The position numbers and the translations under genes are program-made. This document shows, in pieces, positions 51,046 to 59,065 of a stretch of 64,000 nt of DNA. Position 1 is the stretch's first letter. Each line of letters opens with the position of its first letter. The notes below the pieces were generated by a model. The model did not search any database and was not told the DNA's origin. It was given only the letters and a program-made list of their open reading frames with translations. The stretch is from Bellilinea sp034411135 (lineage in GTDB: Bacteria; Chloroflexota; Anaerolineae; Anaerolineales; Anaerolineaceae): the NCBI GenBank assembly GCA_034411135.1, contig DAOUMN010000059.1, positions 1 to 64,000 on the forward strand. Reading direction: 5' to 3'.

Positions 51046-52166
51046 ACCCATCTCAGCCGGACGCCCGCGCGATTCTTTCCGCCGCCCGCCAGGCATTGAA
51101 ACAAGGCGAGCGCAGCACCGCCCGCCGCCTGGCTGCGGAAGCCACGCGTTTGGATGCGCGGTTGGAAGAACCATGGCTGATTCTGGCTGCCCTGGCAGAG
51201 CCCCACGCCAGCATTGACTACCTCAACCGTGCTTTGCAAATCAACCCGGCGAATGAACGCGCACGCAAAGGCATGCACTGGGCGGTCCGCCGCCTGCGTG
51301 CCAGCCAGCCGCCGCACCTGACCAGGTCTGCAGCTGGCTCCGAAGCGGCGGTTATCCGCGGAGAAACTCTGCCCGTGCACATCCAGCGACTCAAACAAAC
51401 TGTACTGGATGCCACCCAGCCCATCCTCGTCCGCCGCCCGCCGAAGCCTGCCACGCACGTCACACCGGCCAAGCATCCCCATCCAGCAGCCACCTGGTGG
51501 ATTAGCGCACTGGCACTGGTGCTGGTCGTCTGCCTGGGGCTGTTGTTCTGGATGCTGTCCCCTGAATTGAAGACCGCGCTGGCTGTCAGTCCAGCAGCCG
51601 CCCGTCCGATTGGTGCACTGTTCAAGCCAACCATCACGCCTACCCCAACGTTTACATTTACCCCCACCAACACTGCCACCTCCACTGCAACACCCACCTC
51701 CACGCCCAGCCCAACCCCAACCGATACACCTACTCCCACGCCAACCGATACGCCCCCGCCTACGCCGACCCGAGAATTTGTTTCCGAAGGCGGACCGATC
51801 GAAGTCGGTGACAACGAACCGTGGATCGATGTCAACCTGACCGAGCAGATGGTGTATGCCTATGTTGGCAGAGAACTGGTCAACAGTTTCCTTGTCTCCA
51901 CCGGCACCTGGCGCACCCCAACCGTTACCGGGCAGTACCGCATCTACGTAAAATACCGGTGGACCGATATGGCTGGACCGGGATATTACCTGCCCAACGT
52001 GCCGTTTACCATGTATTTCTACAAGGGTTACGGACTTCACGGCACCTATTGGCATAACAATTTTGGCACACCGATGAGTCACGGCTGCATCAATCTGCGC
52101 ACCGAAGACGCCGGCTGGTTGTTCGAATTTGCTTCGGTCGGTACACTGGTTAATATTCACTATTAG
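51042..52166 (+). CDS. L,D-transpeptidase with TPR-like cytoplasmic domain
   Basis: 374 residues. The first 85 residues resemble TPR helices (LSAARQALKQGERSTARRLA, YLNRALQINPANERARKG), then one membrane helix near 150 (WWISALALVLVVCLGLLFWM), a Thr/Pro-rich stalk (TPTPTFTFTPTNTATSTATP) and a YkuD domain with the catalytic Cys in MSHGCINLRTED and its His in HGTYWHNNFG. It crosslinks peptidoglycan independently of penicillin-binding proteins. The inward TPR part is unusual and could receive a signal. Coupled to the amidase by ATGA. Confidence 0.88.
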   Translation: MNPSQPDARAILSAARQALKQGERSTARRLAAEATRLDARLEEPWLILAALAEPHASIDYLNRALQINPANERARKGMHWAVRRLRASQPPHLTRSAAGSEAAVIRGETLPVHIQRLKQTVLDATQPILVRRPPKPATHVTPAKHPHPAATWWISALALVLVVCLGLLFWMLSPELKTALAVSPAAARPIGALFKPTITPTPTFTFTPTNTATSTATPTSTPSPTPTDTPTPTPTDTPPPTPTREFVSEGGPIEVGDNEPWIDVNLTEQMVYAYVGRELVNSFLVSTGTWRTPTVTGQYRIYVKYRWTDMAGPGYYLPNVPFTMYFYKGYGLHGTYWHNNFGTPMSHGCINLRTEDAGWLFEFASVGTLVNIHY

Positions 52167-52177
52167 GTTTTCCCACC

Positions 52178-53260
52178 ATGCTCTCGCTGCCGGCTTCCTT
52201 CTTGCGCCAGGTATCGCGCCGGGAATTTCTCAAGCTCTCCGGCATTGGACTGCTGGCATTTATTGGCTTGCCGCTGCGATTAGATGAATGGTTTTCCGCC
52301 GCCCACCCAGAGTTGGAAACCACCCTGCCCCGCCTTGGGCGGGTATGCGCTGCCAAAATCGACGGCTACGACCGACCAGCTTTCGACGGCGGGTTGGTCA
52401 AATCTTACTGGCGCGATCTGGTGATGCCCATCACCGAGGTCACTGTGGGTAGTGAAGATTCGGGACACAACCGGGTCTGGTATCAGCTAAATAATGAAGC
52501 CTATGTTCATTCCGGGGACATCCAGCCGGTTGACCTGATCAAGAATGAGCCGCTCGACCAACTGCCCGCTGGTGGCGCGCTGGCGGAAGTCAGCGTGCCT
52601 TTCACCGACACACTCTGGAACGTTGACAGTCCACATTGGACTTCCTATCGCCTGTACTACGGCTCCACCCACTGGGTGGATCGTATCATCCAGGATCGCA
52701 ACGGACAGCCCTGGTACCGCATCAAGGACGACAAGTGGGATTACTACTTCTTCGCCAATCCTGCCCACCTGCACATACTAAACCCGGAGGAAATCAGCCC
52801 ACTCTCCGCGCACGTCCCGCCCCTGGAAAAACGGATCGACATCCACCTGCCGGAACAGATCATCATTGCCTACGAATCCGATCAACCGGTGTTCATGGCA
52901 CGTACTGCTACCGGTGCACGGTTCAGCAACGGCGATTTTCGTACCCCGCCCGGTATATACATCACCAACCGCAAGCGTCCCTCGCGCCACATGGCAGCCG
53001 GGGACCGAGCCGCCGCTAATAGTTACGACCTGCCCGGCGTTCCCTGGGTATGCTACCTGATGGATAACGGCATATCCTTCCATGGCACTTACTGGCACAA
53101 CAATTTTGGTCGCCCGCGAAGCCATGGCTGCATCAACCTGTCGATCAGCGATTCGCGCTGGGTTTATCGCTGGACCTACCCGCCAGTCCCTCTACAAAGC
53201 GTGACCCTGACGGAAAAAACCGGTACAATGGTAAATATCATTGACAAACCCATAGCGTAA
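52178..53260 (+). CDS. Tat-exported L,D-transpeptidase
   Basis: 360 residues. The start carries a twin-arginine type signal (SRREFLKLSGIGLLAFIGLP), unlike the membrane-anchored copy upstream. After an SH3-like N-terminal region (about 40-200) comes a YkuD domain with the catalytic Cys in RPRSHGCINLS and His in GTYWHNNFG. The two copies share the HNNFG-x-P-x-SHGCINL block but little else. The gene starts 11 bases after the first transpeptidase and ends 46 bases before the next gene. Export in folded form suggests fast folding or cofactor binding; this is inference. Confidence 0.87.
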   Translation: MLSLPASFLRQVSRREFLKLSGIGLLAFIGLPLRLDEWFSAAHPELETTLPRLGRVCAAKIDGYDRPAFDGGLVKSYWRDLVMPITEVTVGSEDSGHNRVWYQLNNEAYVHSGDIQPVDLIKNEPLDQLPAGGALAEVSVPFTDTLWNVDSPHWTSYRLYYGSTHWVDRIIQDRNGQPWYRIKDDKWDYYFFANPAHLHILNPEEISPLSAHVPPLEKRIDIHLPEQIIIAYESDQPVFMARTATGARFSNGDFRTPPGIYITNRKRPSRHMAAGDRAAANSYDLPGVPWVCYLMDNGISFHGTYWHNNFGRPRSHGCINLSISDSRWVYRWTYPPVPLQSVTLTEKTGTMVNIIDKPIA

Positions 53261-53306
53261 ATCGAGCCATGCGTTTGGCCCCACCGTTGAACGAGGAGAT
53301 ACTCAA

Positions 53307-53732
53307 ATGACACAGCCGCTCTTTGCCGGGCTGGTCGTGGATGAAAATGACCGCCTGGTCGAAACCGCGATGATTGGATCGGAAGCCATGTACGTCATCG
53401 ACGACGCCGGTTTTCGCCGCCACATTCCGGCGGAATACGTCGACCGCCAGGTGTTGAACTTTCTGAAAGAACAGATCAGCGGTCATGAGGATTTGCTTAG
53501 TGAACAAACCGCCAAAATGCTTGGTCAGGAAGATATTTTCTCGCGGGCAATGCTCGAAAAACAATTTCGTAACATCGATCAGCAATTCGATCAATTGCTC
53601 AAAACGGGTATACCCGAGGAAGGGCGTGCCTACATGGGCATGATGGGCTTTCGCATCGTGATCGATTTTCACGGCGATGTCATCCACATCGAACAACCCG
53701 GTATGATCGCCGATGAAGGAAACGAGGAGTAA
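53307..53732 (+). CDS. Conserved-looking cytoplasmic protein of unknown function
   Basis: 141 residues, no membrane helix. Strands at the N-terminus (PLFAGLVVDENDRLVETAMIG, EAMYVIDDAGFRRHI) frame a helical middle (QVLNFLKEQISGHEDLLSEQ, FSRAMLEKQFRNIDQQFDQL) and the end returns to strands (FRIVIDFHGDVIHIEQPG). The layout suggests a small regulatory or assembly protein. GAGGAG precedes the ATG. It follows the L,D-transpeptidase by 46 bases and precedes the thioredoxin gene, so it may belong to either unit. I do not recognise the family. Confidence 0.65.
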   Translation: MTQPLFAGLVVDENDRLVETAMIGSEAMYVIDDAGFRRHIPAEYVDRQVLNFLKEQISGHEDLLSEQTAKMLGQEDIFSRAMLEKQFRNIDQQFDQLLKTGIPEEGRAYMGMMGFRIVIDFHGDVIHIEQPGMIADEGNEE

Positions 53733-53848
53733 GACCGTTTTGGTTGGACAACCCTGCAGGAAAAATCCGATGAAATTCTTATATCCCCAGGGTACAATCC
53801 AAATGAGCGGAGAAAACAATACCGCGTTTATACCTGTGGAGAACCAAG

Positions 53849-54679
53849 ATGACACCTGATAATATCATCGACGTGACTGAAGCCGACTTTGAATATGAAG
53901 TGATCGAATATTCCCAGAACACCCCGGTGGTGGTGGATTTTTGGGCAGCCTGGTGCCAGCCGTGCAAAGTTCTTTTACCGGTACTGGAAAAAGTGGTCAA
54001 GGAATCGGCTGGCGCAATCCGCCTGGCACGGGTCAATGTGGATGAAAACCCGAACCTGGCGATTCGTTTCGGTGTGCGCAGTATCCCAACGGTCAAAGCC
54101 TTCTCCGGCGGAGAAGTGGTGGGTGAATTCACCGGTGCCCAGCCAGAAGTGCGTGTGCGCGAATTTCTTAGCCACATTCAACCGCCCAGCCCGGCTGTTC
54201 TGGGGCTGGAACATGCCCTCAGCCTGTTGAATAACGAACAGTGGACAGCGGCTGAACCGTTGCTGCGCGAAGTACTGGAAGCACTGCCCGATCATCCGGC
54301 AGCGCTTCTCGGTCTGGCGCGCGCCCTGCTGGCGCAAGGAAAAGCCCACGAAAGCCGCTCGCTGTTGAGCGCCTTCCCCGCCAGCCGAGAATTTTCGCGC
54401 TCCCAAACGTTGATGCCCCTGGCGGAAGCCATCGCCGAGTTGCCAAACCACCTGCCGGGCGAGGAAGAGGATGAACGCAAAGCCGCCTACTGGAACGCCA
54501 TCCGCCTGGCAGCACGTGGGCGCATTCCCCTGGCACTGGATGGTTTGCTCGACTTGCTGCGCGAAGACCGGCGCAACAATGCTGCCCGCCAGATCATCCT
54601 GAGTCTACTGGAATTACTCGGCGACAACAACCCGCAAACTCGCACCTACCGCAACGAACTGGCAAGCATCCTGTTTTAG
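53849..54679 (+). CDS. Thioredoxin-TPR fusion (CnoX/YbbN-like)
   Basis: 276 residues. Residues 1-110 are a thioredoxin fold with active-site Cys36 and Cys39 (WAAWCQPCK), cis-Pro in RSIPTVKAF. The rest is a TPR-like helical domain (LEHALSLLNNEQWTAAEPLL, LPDHPAALLGLARALLAQGK). E. coli CnoX has the same layout and acts as a redox-protected chaperone, but its motif is not the CxxC seen here, so this form can do real thiol exchange. GGAGAACC precedes the ATG. A hairpin terminator follows. Confidence 0.9.
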   Translation: MTPDNIIDVTEADFEYEVIEYSQNTPVVVDFWAAWCQPCKVLLPVLEKVVKESAGAIRLARVNVDENPNLAIRFGVRSIPTVKAFSGGEVVGEFTGAQPEVRVREFLSHIQPPSPAVLGLEHALSLLNNEQWTAAEPLLREVLEALPDHPAALLGLARALLAQGKAHESRSLLSAFPASREFSRSQTLMPLAEAIAELPNHLPGEEEDERKAAYWNAIRLAARGRIPLALDGLLDLLREDRRNNAARQIILSLLELLGDNNPQTRTYRNELASILF

Positions 54680-54684
54680 AAAAG

Positions 54685-54732
54685 CACAGCGCGCCTGCAT
54701 TTGGGAAAACCAATCTGCACTGGCGCGCTGTG
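54685..54732. terminator. Long bidirectional hairpin after the thioredoxin-TPR gene
   Basis: Outer arms CACAGCGCGC (54685-54694) and GCGCGCTGTG (54723-54732), with an inner TTGG/CCAA stem around GAAAA. It lies between convergent genes. Confidence 0.65.
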
Positions 54733-54750
54733 TTGGACGAGAAACTCAGG

Positions 54751-55686
54751 TTACCGTGACAGGGTCAACAATGCCCAGGTGGTTGGATCGGTCAGGCGGC
54801 GGACAGCAACGTGTGAGACCATGCTCTCCTGCACGTTTTTGTTTTCGTCATCATTATCATTGATTGAAACCAAAAACCCATATTGTTGCCCAGAAGCCGG
54901 TGTGATGCCAAAAATGTTCCACGGGATAGCTGCTTCCACCCGGTACAGACCGTTGCCGCCGTCGGAGGCGATCTTCACATCCGTTCGCGCGCCAGCTTTA
55001 CCGGTGGGGTAATACAGATAGGCTTCCATAGTACCCTCAGTACTGCCCTTGCCCGGCGAAATCACCAGCTGGTAATCATCACTGTTTAATTCACGCGAAG
55101 CCAGGTCGCCCATCAGGTCAACATCCAGCAGCAATTCAATCGAATCTCCTTTGAAAATATCGATACCGGTAGCATTCTGGACGTATTTATCATCGATCAC
55201 CTTCACCGCCAGGTAAAGGTAGGTATTGTCCCAGCCAATCCGAAACGAACCTTCCAGATCATCTTTGCCGGTGTGATTTTCCTTACCATACACCACCTGC
55301 TTCATCGGGTAAGCGGTGGTTTTCCACTCATCCCAAATCCCATCCAGGGTTGGCGCGGTGCTAAGGAAGGCGGCTGTGACCTTGCCTGCCGGACGCAAAT
55401 CGGAGATGGGGGTAAAACTCGGCGCAGCGGTCGGCGGGGGGAACGTATTGGTCGCACTGGGCAGCGGCGGCGGGGTGAAGGTCGGCGACTGCGGCTGTGG
55501 GGTGGCAGTGGGGATCGGCGGCGGCAGGGTCATCTGCCGGGTAACGATTTCGAACAATGCTGTCATGGTCAGGTTGGGAGTTGGCTCGGAGGGTGTCGGC
55601 GCGGCACTCTGACCAGGGAAATTGCACGCCAGCGCAGCCAGCATTAAAATCACCAACCCCGCTAAAATTGACTTACGCTTACGCAT
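54751..55686 (-). CDS. CBM9-like lipoprotein
   Basis: 311 residues. A lipoprotein-type N-terminus (KRKSILAGLVILMLAALAC; the lipobox ALAC is slightly atypical) leads to a Pro-rich spacer, then a carbohydrate-binding family 9-like beta-sandwich from about 110 (LDGIWDEWKTTAYPMKQVV, RIGWDNTYLYLAVKVIDDKY, GIDIFKGDSIELLLDVDL, RVEAAIPWNIFGITP). Such domains bind sugar reducing ends or act as cell-surface anchors. GAAAGGAG precedes the ATG. Outside surface location; the partner is unknown. Divergent from the NrtR-like regulator gene. Confidence 0.82.
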   Translation of the reverse strand: MRKRKSILAGLVILMLAALACNFPGQSAAPTPSEPTPNLTMTALFEIVTRQMTLPPPIPTATPQPQSPTFTPPPLPSATNTFPPPTAAPSFTPISDLRPAGKVTAAFLSTAPTLDGIWDEWKTTAYPMKQVVYGKENHTGKDDLEGSFRIGWDNTYLYLAVKVIDDKYVQNATGIDIFKGDSIELLLDVDLMGDLASRELNSDDYQLVISPGKGSTEGTMEAYLYYPTGKAGARTDVKIASDGGNGLYRVEAAIPWNIFGITPASGQQYGFLVSINDNDDENKNVQESMVSHVAVRRLTDPTTWALLTLSR

Positions 55687-55749
55687 GATGCTCTCCTTTC
55701 TCCACCGCGAACAGAACCTGTCACACAGGCTGTCATATTTATTCTACGA

Positions 55750-55755
55750 TATAAT
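55750..55755 (+). promoter_or_regulatory. Candidate -10 of the NrtR-like gene
   Basis: TATAAT, 26 bases before the chosen start of the regulator; no clear -35. A small palindrome CTGT-CAC-ACAG (about 55718-55728) lies just upstream and might be an operator. Confidence 0.3.
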
Positions 55756-55780
55756 TGATATTACTCCGAATGAAAACGGT

Positions 55781-56467
55781 ATGGAAGCCTCTAATTTTTC
55801 TCCGTCTAGTTCAATCCTTCCGCAATTGGAAATTCGCGTTGTGGTTTTTACCCTGCAGGACAACCGCCTGCAGGTTCTGCTGATCCCTGCTGGTGAAGCC
55901 GGTTTTCCGGGCTGCTGGCAGCTACCAGCAGCAGGCATCCCCAATTGTTCCCTGGAGACCGCCGCGGCGGAATGCATCGAACAACTAACCGGGCTGAGCG
56001 AGGTTTACCTGGAACAGTTATACACTTACGGCGACCCGCAGCGCCACCCTGCACTGCGGCTGATCTCAATTGTCTATTTTGCCCTCATCCCCGCCGATTC
56101 GCTTAACCAACCGCGCATCGAATCAGGCATGGGACGCTGGTTTCCTGCTGGTCAACTGCCCAGCCTGGCAATGGATCACACTGAAATCTTTGCCTACGCG
56201 CTGCGCCGTTTGCGCTACAAGCTTGAATATACTGCCGTGGGCTTTGAACTGCTGCCGGAATTTTTCACCCTCAGCGAACTGCAACACACCTACGAATTGA
56301 TCCTGGACGAAAAACTGGATAAACGCAATTTTCGCCGCCGCATACTCGAAGCCGGTATTATCGAAGCCACCTCCCACCGCCGCAGCGGCGAAGGACGCCC
56401 AGCGCAGCTCTACCGCTACCGCCCAGATGCCGTTGCGGAGGTCAAAGCCCGTCGCCTATTCCCCTAA
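55781..56467 (+). CDS. NrtR-like Nudix/winged-helix regulator
   Basis: 228 residues from the Met at 55781, placed after a TATAAT; earlier in-frame starts fall in the promoter. The N-terminal Nudix domain is clear (LEIRVVVFTLQDNRLQVLLI, GCWQLPAAGIPNCSLETAAA, ECIEQLTGLSEVYLEQLYTY), but the box lacks the REx2EE metal cluster (AECIEQL here), as in NrtR proteins that bind ADP-ribose without cleaving it. The C-terminal winged helix (LPEFFTLSELQHTYELILDE, KLDKRNFRRRILEAGIIEA) binds DNA. NrtR controls NAD synthesis; no nad or pnc gene is near, so the target here is not known. Confidence 0.82.
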   Translation: MEASNFSPSSSILPQLEIRVVVFTLQDNRLQVLLIPAGEAGFPGCWQLPAAGIPNCSLETAAAECIEQLTGLSEVYLEQLYTYGDPQRHPALRLISIVYFALIPADSLNQPRIESGMGRWFPAGQLPSLAMDHTEIFAYALRRLRYKLEYTAVGFELLPEFFTLSELQHTYELILDEKLDKRNFRRRILEAGIIEATSHRRSGEGRPAQLYRYRPDAVAEVKARRLFP

Positions 56468-57705
56468 CCCAATGTGAGAAAAGCCACGCTCTCGATGTGG
56501 TAGGTGTGCGGGAACATATCGAACGGGGTTACCCGTTCCAGACGGAAACCGGCAGCGCACAGACGTTTCAGGTCGCGCGCCAGCGTGGCAGGATCGCACG
56601 ACACGTATGCCAGCGACTGCGGTTGTATGGCGATCAATGCATCCAACGCACGCCGATCAAGACCAGCCCGCGGTGGATCAACCACCACAGCCACCCTGCC
56701 GCTCAACTGCAACCCCGGCAGCACATCCTCTGCTGCCCCGATATACAACTCCACATTGTCCATCTCTGCCAGATTGAAGGCGTAATCATCACAGGCTGTT
56801 GGCGATAGCTCGATGCCGATGCAGCGGGCAACCTTATCCGCCAGAAATGCCGAAAACAGCCCCACACCACAGTACACATCCAGTAAAGTGGTTTGCACGC
56901 CCACCACCAGCAGCTGGCTGATATGCCGCACCAGTGCTTCTGCCTGGCGGGTATTGATTTGGAAGAAGGATCCTGCCGAAACTCGAAAAAGCCGCCCCCC
57001 GACTTCCATTGCCAGCCAGTCTTCACCCGCCAGCACAATTGCCCCGGCAGGACTAAGATGAACCGCCGAGATCGGCAAATCGACCTCAAACTCCGGCAAT
57101 TGCGGCGATGAGCTCTCCAGTGTCAGCAGCACCTCTTCCTGCGCGCCAACCCGCAGACCGACCCGCTCGATGGAGCTGCCCGGTTCGAAATCCAACCGCC
57201 GCCAGATATCATCCAAAGCCGCTTCCGGCAGGTGGCATTCCTCGATTGCCAGCACACCCTGCCCGCTGGGCTGTTCATAACCCGGCTTACCTTGCGCGTC
57301 CAGGTGGAATTGCACGGTATTCCGGTAATGCCACATCTCCGGCGAGGGGCGCATTGCCTCGACTGGCGGGTTGGGAATACCCGCGATGCGCTCGATCTGC
57401 TCGCGCAAGATTTCGGTCTTGATATGTACCTGTTGCCGGTAGTCCAGATTCTGGTAATGACAGCCGCCGCACTTTCCAAAATGGACACAGCGCGGTTGAA
57501 TACGCTCTGCTGCGGGCTTGACTACATCCACCAGCCGCGCGCGAGCGTAGCCTTTCTTGTCCTCAATCAGTTCCACCTGCACCTGTTCGCCCGCCAGCCC
57601 AAAGGGAACAAACACCGCCCGACCATCCGGCAGGCGTCCCATTCCACTGCCCCCATAGGTATGGCGAGTCAATTCAACCAAAATGGTTTGCGATGATCGT
57701 GGCAT
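56464..57705 (-). CDS. TrmA/RlmC/RlmD-family RNA uracil-5 methyltransferase
   Basis: 413 residues. A TRAM domain opens the protein (LTRHTYGGSGMGRLPDGRAV), followed by the 4Fe-4S Cys cluster (CVHFGKCGGCHYQNL), and a SAM methyltransferase with LLDVYCGVGLFSAFLADK, VVVDPPRAGLDRRAL and the catalytic Cys in YVSCDPATLARDL. It methylates C5 of a uridine in 23S rRNA or tRNA. The form with a TRAM domain and cluster is closest to RlmD/RlmCD enzymes; the exact target cannot be assigned. Its stop overlaps the stop of the convergent NrtR-like gene. Confidence 0.92.
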   Translation of the reverse strand: MPRSSQTILVELTRHTYGGSGMGRLPDGRAVFVPFGLAGEQVQVELIEDKKGYARARLVDVVKPAAERIQPRCVHFGKCGGCHYQNLDYRQQVHIKTEILREQIERIAGIPNPPVEAMRPSPEMWHYRNTVQFHLDAQGKPGYEQPSGQGVLAIEECHLPEAALDDIWRRLDFEPGSSIERVGLRVGAQEEVLLTLESSSPQLPEFEVDLPISAVHLSPAGAIVLAGEDWLAMEVGGRLFRVSAGSFFQINTRQAEALVRHISQLLVVGVQTTLLDVYCGVGLFSAFLADKVARCIGIELSPTACDDYAFNLAEMDNVELYIGAAEDVLPGLQLSGRVAVVVDPPRAGLDRRALDALIAIQPQSLAYVSCDPATLARDLKRLCAAGFRLERVTPFDMFPHTYHIESVAFLTLG

Positions 57706-57773
57706 CCATGCTGTCCCGGGTCAGCCTTGCCTGGCTTACGGAGTTTTCCGGGCGGCAAACCGGACATCGCCGG

Positions 57774-58208
57774 TTAGATCATGTGCACCCAGATGTAGTC
57801 TTCCAGGCTCTTGATGGTCATGTCTTTTTCCAACATCAATTGCTTGACCACATCGCCGATCGAAATCACCCCAACCAATTTGTCACCGTCCAGCACCGGC
57901 AGGTGGCGGAAGCGCCGGGCGGTCATCAATGCCATGCACGACTCAACCGTCTGCTCCGGGGTGACGTAGTAGACTGTCCTGACCATCAGATCGCTGACCG
58001 GCGTATCCAGTTGAACCAATTCGCTGGCGGCTTTGCGCGCAAAATCCCGTTCCGAGAAAATGCCCACAATTCTACCCGCCTCGACCACCAGTACCGCCCC
58101 AATTTTTTGTTCCGCCATCAGCTTGAGCGCATCCAGCACTGTGGAAGACGGCGTGACATACCATACCTGCGTGTACTTTCCGTGCAGCAGATCCTTTACC
58201 ATTGCCAT
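57774..58208 (-). CDS. CBS-pair protein (downstream copy)
   Basis: 144 residues made of two CBS domains (TVLDALKLMAEQKIGAVLVV with GIFSERDFARKAA, and VESCMALMTARRFRHLPVLD with GVISIGDVVKQLM). CBS pairs bind adenosine nucleotides such as AMP or ATP and report energy state. The start at 58208 has AAAGGA about 9 bases upstream; a longer frame to 58250 overlaps the upstream gene. It is homologous to the next CBS gene (same order, similar length), so a tandem duplication. Stand-alone, so it probably regulates a partner protein. Confidence 0.9.
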   Translation of the reverse strand: MAMVKDLLHGKYTQVWYVTPSSTVLDALKLMAEQKIGAVLVVEAGRIVGIFSERDFARKAASELVQLDTPVSDLMVRTVYYVTPEQTVESCMALMTARRFRHLPVLDGDKLVGVISIGDVVKQLMLEKDMTIKSLEDYIWVHMI

Positions 58209-58242
58209 CGCATGTTTCCTTTCCGCCGAATGTTCCAGCCGG

Positions 58243-58689
58243 TCATCCACTGTATTCGCGTCCCAGGATGTAGTTTTCCAATCCGTGGATTGTGGTTTCT
58301 TTTTCCTCCATCAGTTGTTTAACCACATCCCCAATGCTGATCAAACCGACCAGATTATGCTCGTCTTCCAGCACCGGCAAATGGCGGATGTGCTTGGAAG
58401 TCATCAGTGCCATGCATTCTTCGACGGTCTGGGTGGGACTGACGTAATACACGGCCCGGGTCATAAACTCACTCACCGGCTCGTCCAGCAGCAACGCCTC
58501 GCGCCGCGCGGTGTGGCGGGCATAATCCCGTTCTGAAAAAATTCCCACAATTTTGCCTGAATCCAGCACCAGTACCGCACCAATGTTCTTTTCAGCCATC
58601 AATTTGAGCGTTTCGCGCACCGTCGCCGTTACCGATACGCTCCATACCTCGTTCCCTTTCATTTTCAATAAATTTTTCACTGTCGCCAT
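58243..58689 (-). CDS. CBS-pair protein (upstream copy)
   Basis: 148 residues, two CBS domains (LKLMAEKNIGAVLVLDSGKI with GIFSERDYARHTAR, and VEECMALMTSKHIRHLPVLE with GLISIGDVVKQLMEEKE). Starts MATVKNLLKMKGNEVWSV with GAAAGGAT upstream. First gene of a two-gene operon of paralogues; the shared start (MA-x-VK-x-LL) and identical domain order show duplication. The leader of about 70 bases contains a tRNA T-arm-like segment (see 58709). Cytoplasmic sensor; the partner is unknown. Confidence 0.9.
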   Translation of the reverse strand: MATVKNLLKMKGNEVWSVSVTATVRETLKLMAEKNIGAVLVLDSGKIVGIFSERDYARHTARREALLLDEPVSEFMTRAVYYVSPTQTVEECMALMTSKHIRHLPVLEDEHNLVGLISIGDVVKQLMEEKETTIHGLENYILGREYSG

Positions 58690-58708
58690 CGAGATAATCC
58701 TTTCTCCA

Positions 58709-58735
58709 TGCCAGGGGTAGGGATTCGAACCATAT
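58709..58735 (-). pseudogene. tRNA T-arm/acceptor-like fragment in the CBS leader
   Basis: Minus strand reads ATATGGTTCGAATCCCTACC then CCTGGCA, which looks like the T-loop (TTCGAAT), most of a T stem (4 of 5 pairs) and a 3' acceptor half of a tRNA. No matching 5' acceptor (CCAGGGG) or anticodon arm is found upstream, so it is not a complete tRNA. It may be a relic or chance. Confidence 0.3.
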
Positions 58736-58768
58736 TATCAGAGCCAAAAGCGGGTAAAGTTGTCTTTA

Positions 58769-58798
58769 ATTATAGAGGTTTACGCAAACCAATTTCAA
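58769..58798 (-). promoter_or_regulatory. Promoter of the CBS-pair operon
   Basis: Minus strand TTGAAA (58798-58793), 18-base spacer, TATAAT (58774-58769). Confidence 0.6.
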
Positions 58799-58879
58799 GC
58801 CGATAAGAAAGAAAACTCATATTCTCTCTTTCATTATGCGTGAAAAAGCGGGCTTGTCAAGTTTTGAGAGTCAATCGGT

Positions 58880-58902
58880 CGGGTTATTTTAAAAATCACC
58901 CG
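58880..58902. promoter_or_regulatory. Palindromic candidate operator upstream of complex III
   Basis: CGGGTTATTTT-A-AAAATCACCCG: two 11-base arms that pair at 10 of 11 positions around one central base. Located 33 bases before the TATAAT of the complex III operon. Could be an activator or repressor site or, less likely, a hairpin. Confidence 0.4.
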
Positions 58903-59065
58903 AATTAATTTCATTCTTAATATTCCCTCTATTGTATAATTTATAACAATTCAGCCGGCAATTATTCCGAGTGATCCATCGAGGTACTCCATGCCTTTTG
59001 TTTGAAACGAGCCAGGGGGATAGCAGTTGGCTCCAATTCAAATACAGCAACTCAGGAGACTGGCA

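Larger units (their letters stand above)
58690..59065. other. Divergent control region between CBS genes and the complex III operon
   Basis: 376 bases without a gene, AT-rich. It contains the CBS-operon promoter (58769-58798), a tRNA-like fragment (58709-58735), a near-perfect palindrome (58880-58902), and a TATAAT (58935-58940) that may serve the complex III operon, whose leader would be about 120 bases. Nothing else is evident. Confidence 0.7.

Noticed and set aside
51039..52160. 373-codon minus-strand frame opposite the L,D-transpeptidase
   Set aside because: The opposite frame encodes a complete YkuD enzyme; this one is Gly/Arg-rich without a domain.
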